Positions 1 to 10,026 of a DNA stretch of 64,000 nucleotides are shown in pieces (within the stretch, counting starts at the first letter, position 1; each line of letters opens with the position of its first letter). The position numbers and the translations under genes are program-made. Under the pieces are notes generated by a model. It was not told the origin of the DNA. It did no database searches and was given only the letters and a program-made list of their open reading frames with translations. Source of the stretch: Amphibiibacter pelophylacis (GTDB taxonomy: Bacteria > Pseudomonadota > Gammaproteobacteria > Burkholderiales > Burkholderiaceae_C); NCBI RefSeq assembly GCF_037688875.1, contig NZ_JAWDIE010000003.1:163762-227761 (forward strand), written 5' to 3'.

Positions 1-5
1 CGGCG

Positions 6-1688
6 ATGGAATGGGTGCAGCGTGTGCGCGAGCTGCCCCCCAGGCGCAAGTGGAGCCTGGCCGCCGCAATGGCCGGCATCGTCGCCATCGTCGTGGCGCT
101 GCTGGTCTGGCAGGCGCGCGGCGATTACAGCGTGCTGTTCAGCGGTCTGGACGACAAGAGCGCGGGCGATGTCGTCGCCCAGCTCGGCACCCTGAACGTG
201 CCCTACCGCATCGGTGCGGGCGGCGCGGTGCTGGTTCCGGCCACGCAGGTGCACGAGCTGCGCATGAAGCTGGCCAGCGCCGGGCTGCCCAAAAGCGCCA
301 CGGTCGGTTTCGAGCTGATGGACGCCGTCAAGTTCGGCCAGACGCAGACGCAGGAGCGCATCAACATCCAGCGCGCGCTGGAAGGCGAACTGACCCGCAC
401 CATCGGCTCGCTCGATGCGGTCGAGTCCGCCCGCGTGCACATCGCCCTGCCCAACCAGAACGGTTTTTTCCGCGAACAGCAAAAGCCCAGCGCCTCGGTG
501 ATGCTGAACCTGCGGCCCGGCCGCACGCTGGACCCGACGCAGCTGGCCGGCATCGTCCACCTTGTGGCGTCCAGCGTGCCTGAGCTCAGCACCAAGGCCG
601 TCAGCGTCATCGACCAGACCGGCACACTGCTGACCGCCGACCCGGACGCCGACGGACAGGGCGCGCTCAGCGACCGCCAGCTCAAGTACAGCCACCAGGT
701 CGAGGACGTTTTCCTCAAGCGCATCCAGGCCATCATCGAACCGCTGGTCGGCAAGGACAATTACCGCGCCACCGTCACGGCGGACATCGATTTCAGCCAG
801 TCCGAGCAGACCTCGGAAGAATTCCGCCCCAACCAGACGCCCGATTCGGCGGCAGTGCGCAGCAGCTCCAGCGTGGTTGACAGCACCGGCGCCGGCAGCG
901 GCACGGCCGCGGGGGTGCCCGGCGCCACAAGCAACCAGCCGCCCGTGCCCGCCACGGCGCCTGTCACCGGCGCCGCGCAGCCGCTGCAGGCCGCCCCCGG
1001 CAACGGCGCCGCCAGTGGCGCGGCCAGCGGACCTGGCCGCCGCGAAAACACCACCAACTACGAGCTGGACAAGACCGTGCGCGTCACCCGCAACGCCACC
1101 GGCCTGGTGCGCAAGGTGAACGCCGCCGTGGTGCTCAACCAGCCCAGCAAGACCGACGCCAAAGGCAATGTCACCAGCGAGCCCGTTCCTCAGGCCGAAA
1201 TCGACCGCATCACCAGTCTGGTCCAGGAGGCCATCGGCTTTGACAGCAAGCGCGGCGATTCGGTCAAGGTGATGAGCGCGCCTTTCCGCACCGACCCGGG
1301 CCTGGCGCCCGACGACACGCCACTGTGGCAGCAGCCCTGGCTGCTGGACACCCTGCGCAGCGCCGTGGTGCCACTGGTGCTGGGCGGGATCGCGCTGGCG
1401 CTGTTTCTGGGCGTGGTGCGCCCCATCGTCAAGGCCACGGTGCGCGAGCGCGCCGCCAGCGCGCCGGCGCAGGCCAGCGGCACGCCGGGCGGCCTGCTCA
1501 GCGCGGTGGTCGACGATGACGCCCCGCCCGGCCGCCCCGACGAGCCCCTGCGCCTGGGCATCGAAGGCCCGCTGGACGGCCCCACCCAGAACGCCGCCGA
1601 ACGCCTGCTGGCCATCCGCCAGCTCGCCAAGGACAACCCCGCCGCCGTCGCGAACATCGTGCGCGAGTGGGTCAACCAGCCGGCATGA
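6..1688 (+). CDS. fliF: Flagellar MS-ring protein FliF (5' end may lie outside the window)
   Basis: FliF polymerises in the inner membrane to form the MS ring, the base on which the flagellar rotor and export gate are built. The N-terminus has a short cytoplasmic stretch and then a membrane helix near residues 20-36. A periplasmic ring-building region follows, then a low-complexity Ala/Pro/Gly stretch near residues 300-345, a second membrane helix near 450-475 and a cytoplasmic tail that binds FliG. At 560 residues it is a normal length, but the reading frame is still open at base 1, so a slightly upstream start cannot be excluded. Its stop overlaps the fliG start by 4 bases (ATGA). First gene of a fliFGHI operon. 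Confidence 0.95.
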   Translation: MEWVQRVRELPPRRKWSLAAAMAGIVAIVVALLVWQARGDYSVLFSGLDDKSAGDVVAQLGTLNVPYRIGAGGAVLVPATQVHELRMKLASAGLPKSATVGFELMDAVKFGQTQTQERINIQRALEGELTRTIGSLDAVESARVHIALPNQNGFFREQQKPSASVMLNLRPGRTLDPTQLAGIVHLVASSVPELSTKAVSVIDQTGTLLTADPDADGQGALSDRQLKYSHQVEDVFLKRIQAIIEPLVGKDNYRATVTADIDFSQSEQTSEEFRPNQTPDSAAVRSSSSVVDSTGAGSGTAAGVPGATSNQPPVPATAPVTGAAQPLQAAPGNGAASGAASGPGRRENTTNYELDKTVRVTRNATGLVRKVNAAVVLNQPSKTDAKGNVTSEPVPQAEIDRITSLVQEAIGFDSKRGDSVKVMSAPFRTDPGLAPDDTPLWQQPWLLDTLRSAVVPLVLGGIALALFLGVVRPIVKATVRERAASAPAQASGTPGGLLSAVVDDDAPPGRPDEPLRLGIEGPLDGPTQNAAERLLAIRQLAKDNPAAVANIVREWVNQPA

Positions 1689-2689
1689 CGACCATGGACA
1701 ACGGAACCGAAGACGCCGCCATCCTGCTGATGTCGCTGGGCGAGGAATCGGCCGCCGAGGTGTTCAAGCTGCTCAACCCCAAGGAGGTGCAGCGCCTGGG
1801 CGAGACCATCACCCAGCTGCGCGCCGTGCCGCACGAGCGCGTCGAGACGGTGCTGAAAAACTTCACCGACCTGGCCCGCGCGCGCCAGACCCTGGTGCCC
1901 GACGCCAGCAAATACATCCGCTCGGTGCTGCGCCGTGCGCTGGGCGATGAAAAAGCCAGCGTGCTGCTGGACCGCATCCTGCAGAACAACGACATTTCGG
2001 GCATCGAGAGCCTGAAGTGGATGGATTCCGAGGCCATCGCCGAGCTGCTGCGCAACGAGCACCCGCAGATCGTCGCGGCCATCCTGGTCCATCTGGAGAG
2101 CGATCACTGCTCGCAGGTGCTCAAACAGTTCACCGACCGCCACCGCAACGAGGTGCTGATCCGCATCGCCACGCTGGACGGCATCCAGCCCAGCGCGCTG
2201 CGCGATCTCAACGAGGTCATGGGCAATGTGCTGTCCATGGGCGAGAGCAAGCGCCGCAACGCCAGCGGCGGGCCGGAGTCGGTCGCCGAAATCATCAACA
2301 TGATGGGCAGCGGGGTCGAGGCCTCGTCGCTGGATTACATCCGCGAAATGGACCCGGACCTGGCGCAGAAAATCCAGGACAGCATGCTGTCCTTCGAGGA
2401 TCTGCTCAAAGTGGACGACCGCGGCATCCAGACCGTGCTGCGCGAGGTGCAGAGCGAATCGCTGGTCATGGCGCTCAAGGGCGCGACGCAGGAGATGCGC
2501 GACAAAATCTTCCGCAACATGTCCAGCCGCGCCGCCGAAACCCTGCGCGAGGATCTGGAAGGCAAGGGCCCGGTGCGCGTCTCCGAGGTCGAGGCCGAGC
2601 AGAAGGACATCCTCAAGATCGTGCGCCGTCTCTCGGACGAAGGCCAGATCATGCTGCCGACGTCGGGCGGCGACGACGGCTTTGTGTAA
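1685..2689 (+). CDS. fliG: Flagellar motor switch protein FliG
   Basis: FliG couples the MS ring to the stator: its C-terminal domain carries the charged torque helix and its middle domain binds FliM. The start chosen is the ATG that overlaps the fliF stop (ATGA), giving 334 residues, the family's usual size. An in-frame ATG 18 bases earlier is less likely because it lies inside fliF. Recognisable features are the N-terminal segment with MSLGEE, the middle-domain segment containing EHPQ near residue 120, and the end ILPT/IMLPTSGGDD typical of FliG. Only 15 bases separate it from fliH, so the genes are probably co-transcribed. Confidence 0.97.
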   Translation: MTTMDNGTEDAAILLMSLGEESAAEVFKLLNPKEVQRLGETITQLRAVPHERVETVLKNFTDLARARQTLVPDASKYIRSVLRRALGDEKASVLLDRILQNNDISGIESLKWMDSEAIAELLRNEHPQIVAAILVHLESDHCSQVLKQFTDRHRNEVLIRIATLDGIQPSALRDLNEVMGNVLSMGESKRRNASGGPESVAEIINMMGSGVEASSLDYIREMDPDLAQKIQDSMLSFEDLLKVDDRGIQTVLREVQSESLVMALKGATQEMRDKIFRNMSSRAAETLREDLEGKGPVRVSEVEAEQKDILKIVRRLSDEGQIMLPTSGGDDGFV

Positions 2690-2704
2690 TCGGGCGGCCC
2701 GGCC

Positions 2705-3520
2705 ATGAGCTTCACGCCCGCCGACCTCCCTTCCGCTGCGGCGGCGCCCACGTCGGCCGCGCCGGACCGTCGGGTGCAGACGCGCTTCATTCCGCGCGAA
2801 GAGCTGTCGGGCTTCGCCGCCTGGAGGCCGGGCGAGATCTCCGACCCGTCCGGATCGGCCAGCGGCGGCCTGCACACCGGCTACCCGGCCAGCGGGCCCG
2901 AACCCGCGCCGCCGCCGCCCACCGACGCCGAGCTGGAAGCCAGCCAGGCCAAGGCGCGCCAGGTGGCGTCCATGCTGCAGCAGGCGCGCGAATCAGGCTA
3001 CCAGGACGGCCACCGTGACGGCCTGGTGGCGCTGGACGCCTTCAAGCAGACTTTTGCCCGCCAGACCAGCACCCAGGTGGCGCGCTGGCTGGAAGCGTTC
3101 GATGCGCGCATGCAGGACATCGAGCGCGAGATGTCGGCGACGCTGGCCGAACTGGCCGTGCAGCTCGCCCGCCAGGTGGTGCGCTGCGAGCTGCGCACCC
3201 AGCCCGAACTGATCGCCGAAGTGGCCAGTGACGCGGTCAACGCGCTGGTGCTGACCTCGCGCCATATCAGCGTGCGCCTGCACCCCGACGACATGGCCTG
3301 GGTCGAGGCCGGGGCCAGCGAAATCCTGTCCGCCCGCGACGTGCGCCTGATCGCTGATTCGCGCGTTTCGCCCGGCGGCTGCCTGATCGAATCCGACACC
3401 AATGCCATGGACATGAGCATCGAACAGCGCTGGCACCGCGCCGCCGCCAGCCTGGGGATGGACACGCCCTGGCACACCGAGCGCGAACCCGAAGACACGC
3501 CGTCGCGCCACGGCCACTGA
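2705..3520 (+). CDS. fliH: Flagellar export ATPase regulator FliH
   Basis: FliH binds the FliI ATPase, holds it inactive and docks it at the export gate. The protein is 271 residues. A variable Pro/Ala-rich N-terminal part comes first, then a helical segment with Gly/Ala spacing near residues 90-110 ([13 protein letters not shown], the short glycine-repeat zone known in FliH), and a conserved C-terminal FliH/YscL domain from about residue 125 to 250. The identification rests on this domain plus the position between fliG and fliI. The gap to fliI is 8 bases. Confidence 0.93.
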   Translation: MSFTPADLPSAAAAPTSAAPDRRVQTRFIPREELSGFAAWRPGEISDPSGSASGGLHTGYPASGPEPAPPPPTDAELEASQAKARQVASMLQQARESGYQDGHRDGLVALDAFKQTFARQTSTQVARWLEAFDARMQDIEREMSATLAELAVQLARQVVRCELRTQPELIAEVASDAVNALVLTSRHISVRLHPDDMAWVEAGASEILSARDVRLIADSRVSPGGCLIESDTNAMDMSIEQRWHRAAASLGMDTPWHTEREPEDTPSRHGH

Positions 3521-3528
3521 GCCCCGCC

Positions 3529-5046
3529 ATGAGCGACATCAGCGACACGACCACCCAGACCGCAGCGCCGGACGCCACCGCCTCCCCCGCTTCCCCCGCT
3601 TCCGCTTTGGCCGGTCTGGACATCACCGCCAGCATGGAGCGCCGGGAGCGCGGCTGGCAGACCTATTTCCGCAAGCTGCGCCTTTTGGCCCAGGGCAGCC
3701 CGGAGCCCGAGGTGCACGGCCTGCTGGTGCGCGTCACGGGCCTCGTGCTGGAGGCCACCGGCCTGCGCGTGCCCATGGGCGCGGTCTGCGAGGTGCGCAT
3801 GCCCGGCCAGCCGCCGGTGCAGGCCGAGGTCGTCGGCTTCAACGGCGACCGCACTTTCCTGATGCCAACGGGCGAGGTTTACGGCCTGGGCAGCGGCGCG
3901 CGCGTGGCGCCGCTGGTCGCGCCCGTCACCGCGCCGCGTCTGGGCCTGCCCAACCACCCGCGCCGCCGCCTGGAAGACCGCGGCCAGCATCTGCCCATGG
4001 GCGATGGCCTGCTGGGCCGCGTCATCGACCCGCACGGCCTGCCGCTGGACCGGCGCGGCCCCATCGCGGGCACCTTCAACGCGCCGCTGGTGCGCCGTCC
4101 CATCAACGCCATGGACCGCGACCCCATACGCACACCGCTGGACACCGGCGTGCGCGCCATCAACGCCCTGCTGACGGTCGGGCGCGGGCAGCGCATCGGC
4201 CTTTTCGCCGGAACGGGCGTGGGCAAATCGGTGCTGCTGGGCATGATGGCGCGTTACACCGCCGCTGACGTGATCGTCGTCGGCCTGATCGGCGAGCGCG
4301 GGCGCGAGGTGAAGGAATTCATCGAGGACATCTTGGGTGAAGACGGCCTGGCGCGCAGCGTGGTGGTGGCCGCTCCGGCCGATTCGCCACCGCTGCTGCG
4401 CATGCAGGGCGCGACCTACGCCACGACCATCGCCGAACATTTTCGCGACCAGGGCCGCCACGTGCTGCTGCTGATGGATTCGCTCACCCGCTACGCCATG
4501 GCGCAGCGCGAGATCGCCCTGGCGATCGGCGAGCCGCCCGCCACCAAAGGCTATCCGCCCAGCTGCTTTGCCAAGCTGCCGCAGCTGGTCGAGCGCAGCG
4601 GCAACGGCCTGCAGGGCGCAGGCTCGATCACCGCGTTTTACACCGTGCTGTCCGAGGGCGACGACCAGCAGGACCCCATCGCCGACGCCGCGCGCGGCAT
4701 CCTGGACGGCCACATCGTGCTCAGCCGCGATCTGGCCGAATCGGGCCACTACCCGGCCATCGATGTCGAGCGATCCATCTCGCGGGTGATGAACGCCGTG
4801 GCGCCGCGCGAGCACATCCAGGCCGCGCGCCGGCTGCGCCGCCTGCTGGCGCGCTACAACAAGGCGCGCGACCTGATCCAGCTGGGGGCCTACACGCCGG
4901 GCAGCGATGCCGATCTGGACGAAGCCATCCGCGCCAACCCCGGCATCCTGCACCTGCTGCAGCAGGACATGCACGAACCCGCCGGCCTGGCGCAGAGCGT
5001 GGTGCAGATGGAAGGCCTGCTGCAGGATCTGGAACAGCCGGGCTGA
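3529..5046 (+). CDS. fliI: Flagellum-specific ATP synthase FliI
   Basis: This is the cytoplasmic hexameric ATPase that energises export of rod, hook and filament subunits; it is related to the F1 beta subunit. The Walker A loop AGTGVGKS lies near residues 227-234 and the Walker B strand [11 protein letters not shown] near 318. The segment [12 protein letters not shown] is the typical type III ATPase signature. The first 40 residues are a Thr/Ala/Pro-rich extension not present in shorter homologues. It is the last gene of the cluster: the next gene, rng, is on the opposite strand 18 bases away, so fliJ, which usually follows fliI, is not here. Confidence 0.97.
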   Translation: MSDISDTTTQTAAPDATASPASPASALAGLDITASMERRERGWQTYFRKLRLLAQGSPEPEVHGLLVRVTGLVLEATGLRVPMGAVCEVRMPGQPPVQAEVVGFNGDRTFLMPTGEVYGLGSGARVAPLVAPVTAPRLGLPNHPRRRLEDRGQHLPMGDGLLGRVIDPHGLPLDRRGPIAGTFNAPLVRRPINAMDRDPIRTPLDTGVRAINALLTVGRGQRIGLFAGTGVGKSVLLGMMARYTAADVIVVGLIGERGREVKEFIEDILGEDGLARSVVVAAPADSPPLLRMQGATYATTIAEHFRDQGRHVLLLMDSLTRYAMAQREIALAIGEPPATKGYPPSCFAKLPQLVERSGNGLQGAGSITAFYTVLSEGDDQQDPIADAARGILDGHIVLSRDLAESGHYPAIDVERSISRVMNAVAPREHIQAARRLRRLLARYNKARDLIQLGAYTPGSDADLDEAIRANPGILHLLQQDMHEPAGLAQSVVQMEGLLQDLEQPG

Positions 5047-5064
5047 GCGCCCCGCACCGCCGCC

Positions 5065-6600
5065 TCAGACCAGGACGATCTCGTACTCTTCCAGGCTGGC
5101 CACGCCGTGCGCCTGCACAGCCACCGGCTTGCCGATGAAGCCCGACAGCCCGGCCAGATGCTGGCTCTCCTCGCCCAGCAGCAGCTCGGTCACGTCGGCG
5201 TGGGCCAGCACCTCGAAGCGCTCCGGGTCGAACTGGCGCGCCTCGCGCAGCACCTCGCGCAGGATCTCGTAGGCCACCGTGCGCGCCGATTTGAGCTGGC
5301 CGCGCCCCTGGCAGACCGCGCAGGGCTCGCACAGCGTGTGCGCCAGCGTGTCTCGGGTGCGCTTGCGCGTCATCTCCACCAGGCCCAGCGGGCTGAAGCC
5401 GCTGATGAAGGTCTTGACGCGATCGCGCGCCAGGTGGCGACGCAGCTCGCGCAGCACGGCTTCGCGGTGTTCCTCGCGCTGCATGTCGATGAAATCCAGC
5501 ACGATGATGCCACCCGAGTTGCGCAGGCGCAGCTGCCGCGCGATGGCTCCGGCCGCTTCCAGGTTGGTCTTGAACAGCGTGTCTTCCAGGCGGCGCGCGC
5601 CGACAAAAGCGCCGGTGTTGACATCGACCGTGGTCATGGCTTCGGTCTGGTCAACGACCAGATAACCGCCGGATTTGAGCTCCACCCGCCGCCCCAGCGC
5701 CCGGCCCACATCCTCGTCGATCTGGTAGAGATCAAAAATCGGGCGATCGCCGCTGTAGTGCTGCAGGCGCCCGACCGCACCGGGGGTGTAGGTCTGGCCG
5801 AAGGCCTGCAGGGCTTCGAACTGCAGGTGCGAATCGACGCGGATGCTGGCCGTGTCCGGCCCGCAGAAATCGCGCAACACGCGCTGCATCAGGTTGAGAT
5901 CGGTGTACAGGCAGGCCGGTGCAGGCAGGCTGTGCGCGCGCTGGCGCACGTCCGACCAGGTGCGCTGCAGGTAGGCCACGTCGTCGGCCAGGGCCTCGTC
6001 GCTGGCGTCTTCGGCATTGGTGCGCAGAATGTAGCCGCCCGGCCGCGACGGCGGCGTCAGACCGTCGCGCGAGCTGCGGCGCAGCGCTTCCTCGAAAGCG
6101 GCCTGAGACAGCCCGGCGACGCGCTCGCGCAGCCGCTCGCGCTGGGCCGGGTCAGCGATTTTCTGCGACACGCCAATGTGCTCGTCGTGCGGCAGGAAAA
6201 CCAGCAGCCGCCCCGCCACCGACACCTTGGCCGTCAGGCGCGCGCCCTTGCTGCCCATGGGATCTTTCAGGACCTGAACGACCAAGGTCTGGCCTTCGAA
6301 AATCTGGTGCTCGATGGGTTTCGCGGCGGTGGCGCCCGGGGAGTTGCCCGGCTGCGGCGCTGGCGCATCCAGCAGGTCGGCCACATGCAGAAAGCCCGCA
6401 CGCTCCAGGCCCACGTCCACAAACGCCGACTGCATGCCCGGCAACACCCGCGTCACGCGGCCCAGGTAGATGTTGCCCACCCAGCTGCGGTTAACAACGC
6501 GCTCGACGTGAAGCTCCTGCACCAGGCCCTTCTCGACCACGGCCACGCGGGTTTCGTGCGGGGCCCAGTGGATGAGGATGTCCTGGTCTTCGGTGTGCAT
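5065..6600 (-). CDS. rng: Ribonuclease G
   Basis: RNase G is an endoribonuclease of the RNase E/G family that matures the 5' end of 16S rRNA and cleaves some mRNAs. The 511-residue length fits RNase G rather than RNase E. The N-terminal S1-like part contains GNIYLGRVTRVLPGMQSAFVD near residues 42-62 (written here in outline only), and the catalytic DNase-I-like part carries VDVNTG near residue 315 and IVLDFIDM near residue 360, which hold the metal-binding aspartates. The CEPCAVCQG zinc-link cysteines sit near residue 420. In many Burkholderiales this gene directly follows maf; here it is about 9 kb from maf. Confidence 0.95.
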   Translation of the reverse strand: MHTEDQDILIHWAPHETRVAVVEKGLVQELHVERVVNRSWVGNIYLGRVTRVLPGMQSAFVDVGLERAGFLHVADLLDAPAPQPGNSPGATAAKPIEHQIFEGQTLVVQVLKDPMGSKGARLTAKVSVAGRLLVFLPHDEHIGVSQKIADPAQRERLRERVAGLSQAAFEEALRRSSRDGLTPPSRPGGYILRTNAEDASDEALADDVAYLQRTWSDVRQRAHSLPAPACLYTDLNLMQRVLRDFCGPDTASIRVDSHLQFEALQAFGQTYTPGAVGRLQHYSGDRPIFDLYQIDEDVGRALGRRVELKSGGYLVVDQTEAMTTVDVNTGAFVGARRLEDTLFKTNLEAAGAIARQLRLRNSGGIIVLDFIDMQREEHREAVLRELRRHLARDRVKTFISGFSPLGLVEMTRKRTRDTLAHTLCEPCAVCQGRGQLKSARTVAYEILREVLREARQFDPERFEVLAHADVTELLLGEESQHLAGLSGFIGKPVAVQAHGVASLEEYEIVLV

Positions 6601-6734
6601 GGGGCCTGGGGGTGTGAATCGGGGTGCGCGAAGAATACACCATTCGTGCCGCCCCCCCGCTCTTCAGACCGCCCGACTTTTCACCGCGCAATCTCGGAAA
6701 TGGGTCGCCATATATTCATCATATTAATGCCTGG

Positions 6735-6768
6735 CAAAATAAAACCCGCCCGGGCGAACCCGGGCGGG
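6735..6768 (-). terminator. Rho-independent terminator of the secreted Lys/His-rich protein gene
   Basis: A perfect 10-bp stem (CCCGCCCGGG, 4-base loop CGAA) is seen at 6745-6768. Read on the - strand it is followed by TTTTATTTTG. It lies about 20 bases beyond the stop codon of the gene at 6789-7418. Confidence 0.9.
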
Positions 6769-6788
6769 CGAATTCCGGATACCGGAGA

Positions 6789-7418
6789 TTACTTGCCGGT
6801 CGAAGCCGGGTTAGCGCGCTGGCTCAGCACCTCCTGAGCGGCTTTGAGCGCATCCGGGTTCATCGCTGCATCCGCGCTGGCGGACATATCCGCGCCCGCT
6901 TTCATTTCCATGCCAGCGGCTTTGGCGTCCACCCCGGCTTTGACACCCGCTTTGGCATGGGTTTTCCCATGGGCTTTGGCGTGGGTTTTAGCATGGGTTT
7001 TGGTCTTGGTCTGGGCCGACGTGTGGGTTTTGGCCTTGGCGTGGGATTTGGACTTGGGCGCCATCATGGCCTCGTCCTTGTCCTGCGCCATGGCCGGGTC
7101 GGCCGCCATTTTGGGATTCATGGCGGGCATGGCCTGCGCGGGCATCGCCGCTGCCGCATCCGCTGCCCCCTGCACCTTGCCCATGGCGCCGCCCGCAGCG
7201 TTTTTCACGGCGTTGGCGCCCTGACCAGCCATATCGGTAGCGGCTTTGGCTCCGCCTGCCAGCGCGCCCGTGGCCTGACCCATCAGATCAGGGGTGGTGG
7301 CGGTGGCAGCGGCCTGGGCCGCCGCATTGGTTTGTGCCTCCTGAGCGTTAGCGGCCCCGGAAGCCAGCAGTCCACACAGCAGGGCTGCGGTTAATCCAGT
7401 GCGTTGGAATTTCAACAT
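6789..7418 (-). CDS. Secreted low-complexity Lys/His/Ala-rich protein, unknown function
   Basis: No family was recognised. The first 25 residues look like a Sec signal peptide ending in GAANA, with probable cleavage before QEAQ. The mature part is Ala-rich with Met-rich patches (MPAQAMPAMNP). From about residue 118 to 160 it becomes a run of short KTHAK/KAHGK/KTKTH units that gives a strong positive charge and many histidines. The 209-residue protein has its own promoter region and a strong terminator, so it appears to be a single-gene unit. The repeat resembles histone-H1-like or metal-binding His-rich tails, but that is only resemblance. It could act at the cell surface or in the periplasm. 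Confidence 0.7.
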   Translation of the reverse strand: MLKFQRTGLTAALLCGLLASGAANAQEAQTNAAAQAAATATTPDLMGQATGALAGGAKAATDMAGQGANAVKNAAGGAMGKVQGAADAAAAMPAQAMPAMNPKMAADPAMAQDKDEAMMAPKSKSHAKAKTHTSAQTKTKTHAKTHAKAHGKTHAKAGVKAGVDAKAAGMEMKAGADMSASADAAMNPDALKAAQEVLSQRANPASTGK

Positions 7419-7542
7419 GGGTTTTCCCTTTTCCAGTCAAACAAAATACATCAGTAGCTGGGCTACGGCGTTTTGGAGAATGAAATTGCGGAAAAGTTCC
7501 TGCGAAATTAAGATTTTGCAAATCGAGCCAATACTCGCTGAT

Positions 7543-8892
7543 TCAGGCGCGCAGGCCCCAGATCAGTTGCTGGCCCAGCGCTTTTTTCAACGGCGCAAAA
7601 GCCTGCGTCAAACCCAGCAGACCGTCGCGCACAGCAGGCAGCAAGGTCCCACCGGGCAGAAACCCTGTGGCCAGCGTGTGGGTCAGGCCAACCGTCAGGG
7701 CACGGTCACGGCGGCGCTGCTGCACCCATGCGCGGATGGCGTGATCCAGCCCCGCCTGATGTCCACCGGTGGCCTGCGGGCTATCCGGGCCGGGCCACTG
7801 GCGCTGCGCCTCGTCCAGCAGGGTGACCAGCGCAGCGGCGTCACGCAGGCCCAGGTTCAGGCCCTGGCCAGCCACCGGGTGCAGGGTCTGCGCGGCGTTG
7901 CCCGCCACCAGCTGGCGCGGGGCCAGCAGGTGCGCCTGCAGGTGCAGGGCCAGATCAAAGCGGCGCAGCGGCCCGATGGCGACCACCTGCGGGGCATCCT
8001 GCGGCAGCAGGGCCTGAACGGCGGCGCAGCGGGCGGCCTCGTCCATGGCGTCGATGGCGCTGGCGCCCGAACCTGTGCCCGTCAGGCCCCGCTGGCACCA
8101 GACCAGCGACACGGCGTGCTGCCCGGCAGCCAGCTTCAGGCCCGGCGCGGGGCGCAAGGGCAGCAGCGCCAGCGGTCCGTTCGGGGTGAAGCGCTCAAAA
8201 GCCGCATCGGGCTGGGCCAAGGGGCCGATGGCGTGACCGGCATCGGGCGCCTGCAGCACCGCCTCGCCCACCCAGGCGGATTGCCCGTATGCCCAGCCCA
8301 GGCGCTGGCCGGGCGATTCAGGGCGCAGGGCGTCGGCCTGCGGCTGGCCTTCGGCGTGGATCAACAGGTCAAATTCGTCGTCGGCCACGCGGCAGCCCAG
8401 GGTGCGCGAACCGTGACGCAGCGGCAGAGCGCTGCCGGGCTGCACCTTCACGCCCTGGCGGTGCTGCAGGCGCTGAGGCTCGGCCGCCACGCGCTGCGCC
8501 CACAGGGCCTCAAGCTGCCCCACGAGATCGCCATACCGCACCACGCTGCCCAGGCGCGGCAGGCCGACGCGGTCGGCGTGGATCTGCGTGCTGGCCCAGT
8601 CGGACAGGCGGTTTGAAGGCGCCTGCGACACATGCACATGCGCAATCGGCGCGCCGATGGCCTCCAGCACCGACGGCGTCAGGCCCAGCGACACAAGCGT
8701 CTGCGCGCTGCCCCAGGACAGCGCCAGCGCCCGGCCATCTGCCGCTGGGGCGACCCCAGCCGGGCGGGCGTCCAGCAGCGTGATGCGCGCGCGCGCCCAG
8801 CGCTGCGCCGCCAGCAGCGCCAGCGACAGGCCCACCGGACCCGCCCCGGCCACGCCAAGTCTCAGGCCTGATCCGGCAGCAGTCTCGCTCAT
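7543..8892 (-). CDS. FAD-dependent monooxygenase, UbiH/VisC family
   Basis: The family hydroxylates the ring of ubiquinone precursors, using FAD and NAD(P)H at the inner membrane. The N-terminal dinucleotide-binding loop GVAGAGPVGLSLAL is at about residues 13-26. A DG-type motif and the second FAD motif GNAAQTLHPVAGQGLNLGLRD (given in part) lie near residue 310. I chose the ATG at 8892 because it overlaps the corA stop by 4 bases; an in-frame ATG 9 bases upstream is also possible. The sequence cannot tell me whether the substrate step is UbiH, UbiF or UbiI-like. Confidence 0.85.
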   Translation of the reverse strand: MSETAAGSGLRLGVAGAGPVGLSLALLAAQRWARARITLLDARPAGVAPAADGRALALSWGSAQTLVSLGLTPSVLEAIGAPIAHVHVSQAPSNRLSDWASTQIHADRVGLPRLGSVVRYGDLVGQLEALWAQRVAAEPQRLQHRQGVKVQPGSALPLRHGSRTLGCRVADDEFDLLIHAEGQPQADALRPESPGQRLGWAYGQSAWVGEAVLQAPDAGHAIGPLAQPDAAFERFTPNGPLALLPLRPAPGLKLAAGQHAVSLVWCQRGLTGTGSGASAIDAMDEAARCAAVQALLPQDAPQVVAIGPLRRFDLALHLQAHLLAPRQLVAGNAAQTLHPVAGQGLNLGLRDAAALVTLLDEAQRQWPGPDSPQATGGHQAGLDHAIRAWVQQRRRDRALTVGLTHTLATGFLPGGTLLPAVRDGLLGLTQAFAPLKKALGQQLIWGLRA

Positions 8893-9851
8893 TTCAGCCA
8901 TCCTTTGCGGTGAAACACATAGAACGGAATGATGACCGAAACCACCATCAGCATCAGCGCAAACGGGTATCCGAAGCGCCAGTGCAGCTCGGGCATGGCG
9001 TCAAAGTTCATGCCGTAGATGCTGGCGATCAGCGTGGGCGGCAGCAGCGATACCGAGGCCACCGAGAACAGCTTGACCACCTTGTTCTGGTTGATGTTGA
9101 TGAAACCGACGATGGTGTTCATCAGGAAGTTGATCTTGTCGAACAGGAAGGCGGTGTGGCTGTCCAGCGAATCGATGTCGCGCATGATCTGGCGCGCTTC
9201 CTCGAACTGCTCGGGGTTGAGCAGCCGGGTGCGCATGATGAAGCCCAAAGCGCGCCGCGTGTCCATCATGTTGCGGCGGATGCGGCCGTTGAGGTCTTCC
9301 TCGCGGGCGATCGAGGCCAGCGCTTCGGCGGCGGCGCTGTCGTCCAGGTTCTCGCGCAGGACGTGGGCACTGACGGCTTCCAGGTTCTGGTAGACGCTTT
9401 CCAGCGCGTCGGCGGAATATTCGGCGTCGGCGTCATACAGTTTGAGCAGCACGTCGCGCGGCCCGTTCAGCCAGCCCGGAATGCGTCGCGCGCGCAGGCG
9501 CAGCAGACGGAACACCGGCAGCGCCTCGGCGTGGACGGTGAACAGGATCTCGTTGGCGACGATAAAACCCACGCGCACGCTGCGCGGCGATTCGTCGTCG
9601 TCGATCAGGAAGTCGGAGCGGATGTGCAGCTCGCCGTTGTCTTCCTCGTAGTAGCGCGCCGATTCTTCCAGATCATCGTCGATGATGTCCTGCGGGATGA
9701 GCACGCCAAAGTGGCTGGCGACCCAGTTTTTTTCGTCGTCGGTGGGCTCTTCCAGGTCGATCCAGATGGGCTGCACGTCGGGGACGGCGTCCAGCACCTC
9801 GACCTCGTGCTGCACCAGGCGCCCTGCCGCAAGGGAAAAAAGATTCAGCAT
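8889..9851 (-). CDS. corA: Magnesium/cobalt transport protein CorA
   Basis: CorA is a pentameric inner-membrane channel for Mg2+ and Co2+. The signature YGMNF followed by MPE lies near residue 283 between two C-terminal membrane helices, the second ending in FHRKGWLK. A large acidic cytoplasmic domain precedes it. The ATG at 9851 gives 320 residues, the usual family size; the frame stays open further upstream but without family similarity. The gene overlaps the downstream monooxygenase gene by 4 bases, so the two are co-transcribed. It diverges from cysE across a 175-base spacer. Confidence 0.95.
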   Translation of the reverse strand: MLNLFSLAAGRLVQHEVEVLDAVPDVQPIWIDLEEPTDDEKNWVASHFGVLIPQDIIDDDLEESARYYEEDNGELHIRSDFLIDDDESPRSVRVGFIVANEILFTVHAEALPVFRLLRLRARRIPGWLNGPRDVLLKLYDADAEYSADALESVYQNLEAVSAHVLRENLDDSAAAEALASIAREEDLNGRIRRNMMDTRRALGFIMRTRLLNPEQFEEARQIMRDIDSLDSHTAFLFDKINFLMNTIVGFININQNKVVKLFSVASVSLLPPTLIASIYGMNFDAMPELHWRFGYPFALMLMVVSVIIPFYVFHRKGWLK

Positions 9852-10026
9852 GGGCGTGTCTCCTGGCCGGGTTTCCTGGGTGCCGCCGCGATTGCTGCAG
9901 TGCAGCGGCGCCGGGTATTCTATGCCACGCACCGGGCCCGGCGCCATCCCCGCGCGCATCAGGGCTGAAGGCCTCAGGCTACACTGCGGCGCACCCCTTT
10001 TCATGACGACGACCCCGGATTCCGAC

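Noticed and set aside
6950..7070. Short DNA repeats as a CRISPR array
   Set aside because: They are irregular codon-level repeats encoding KTHAK-type units inside an open frame, with no uniform spacers.
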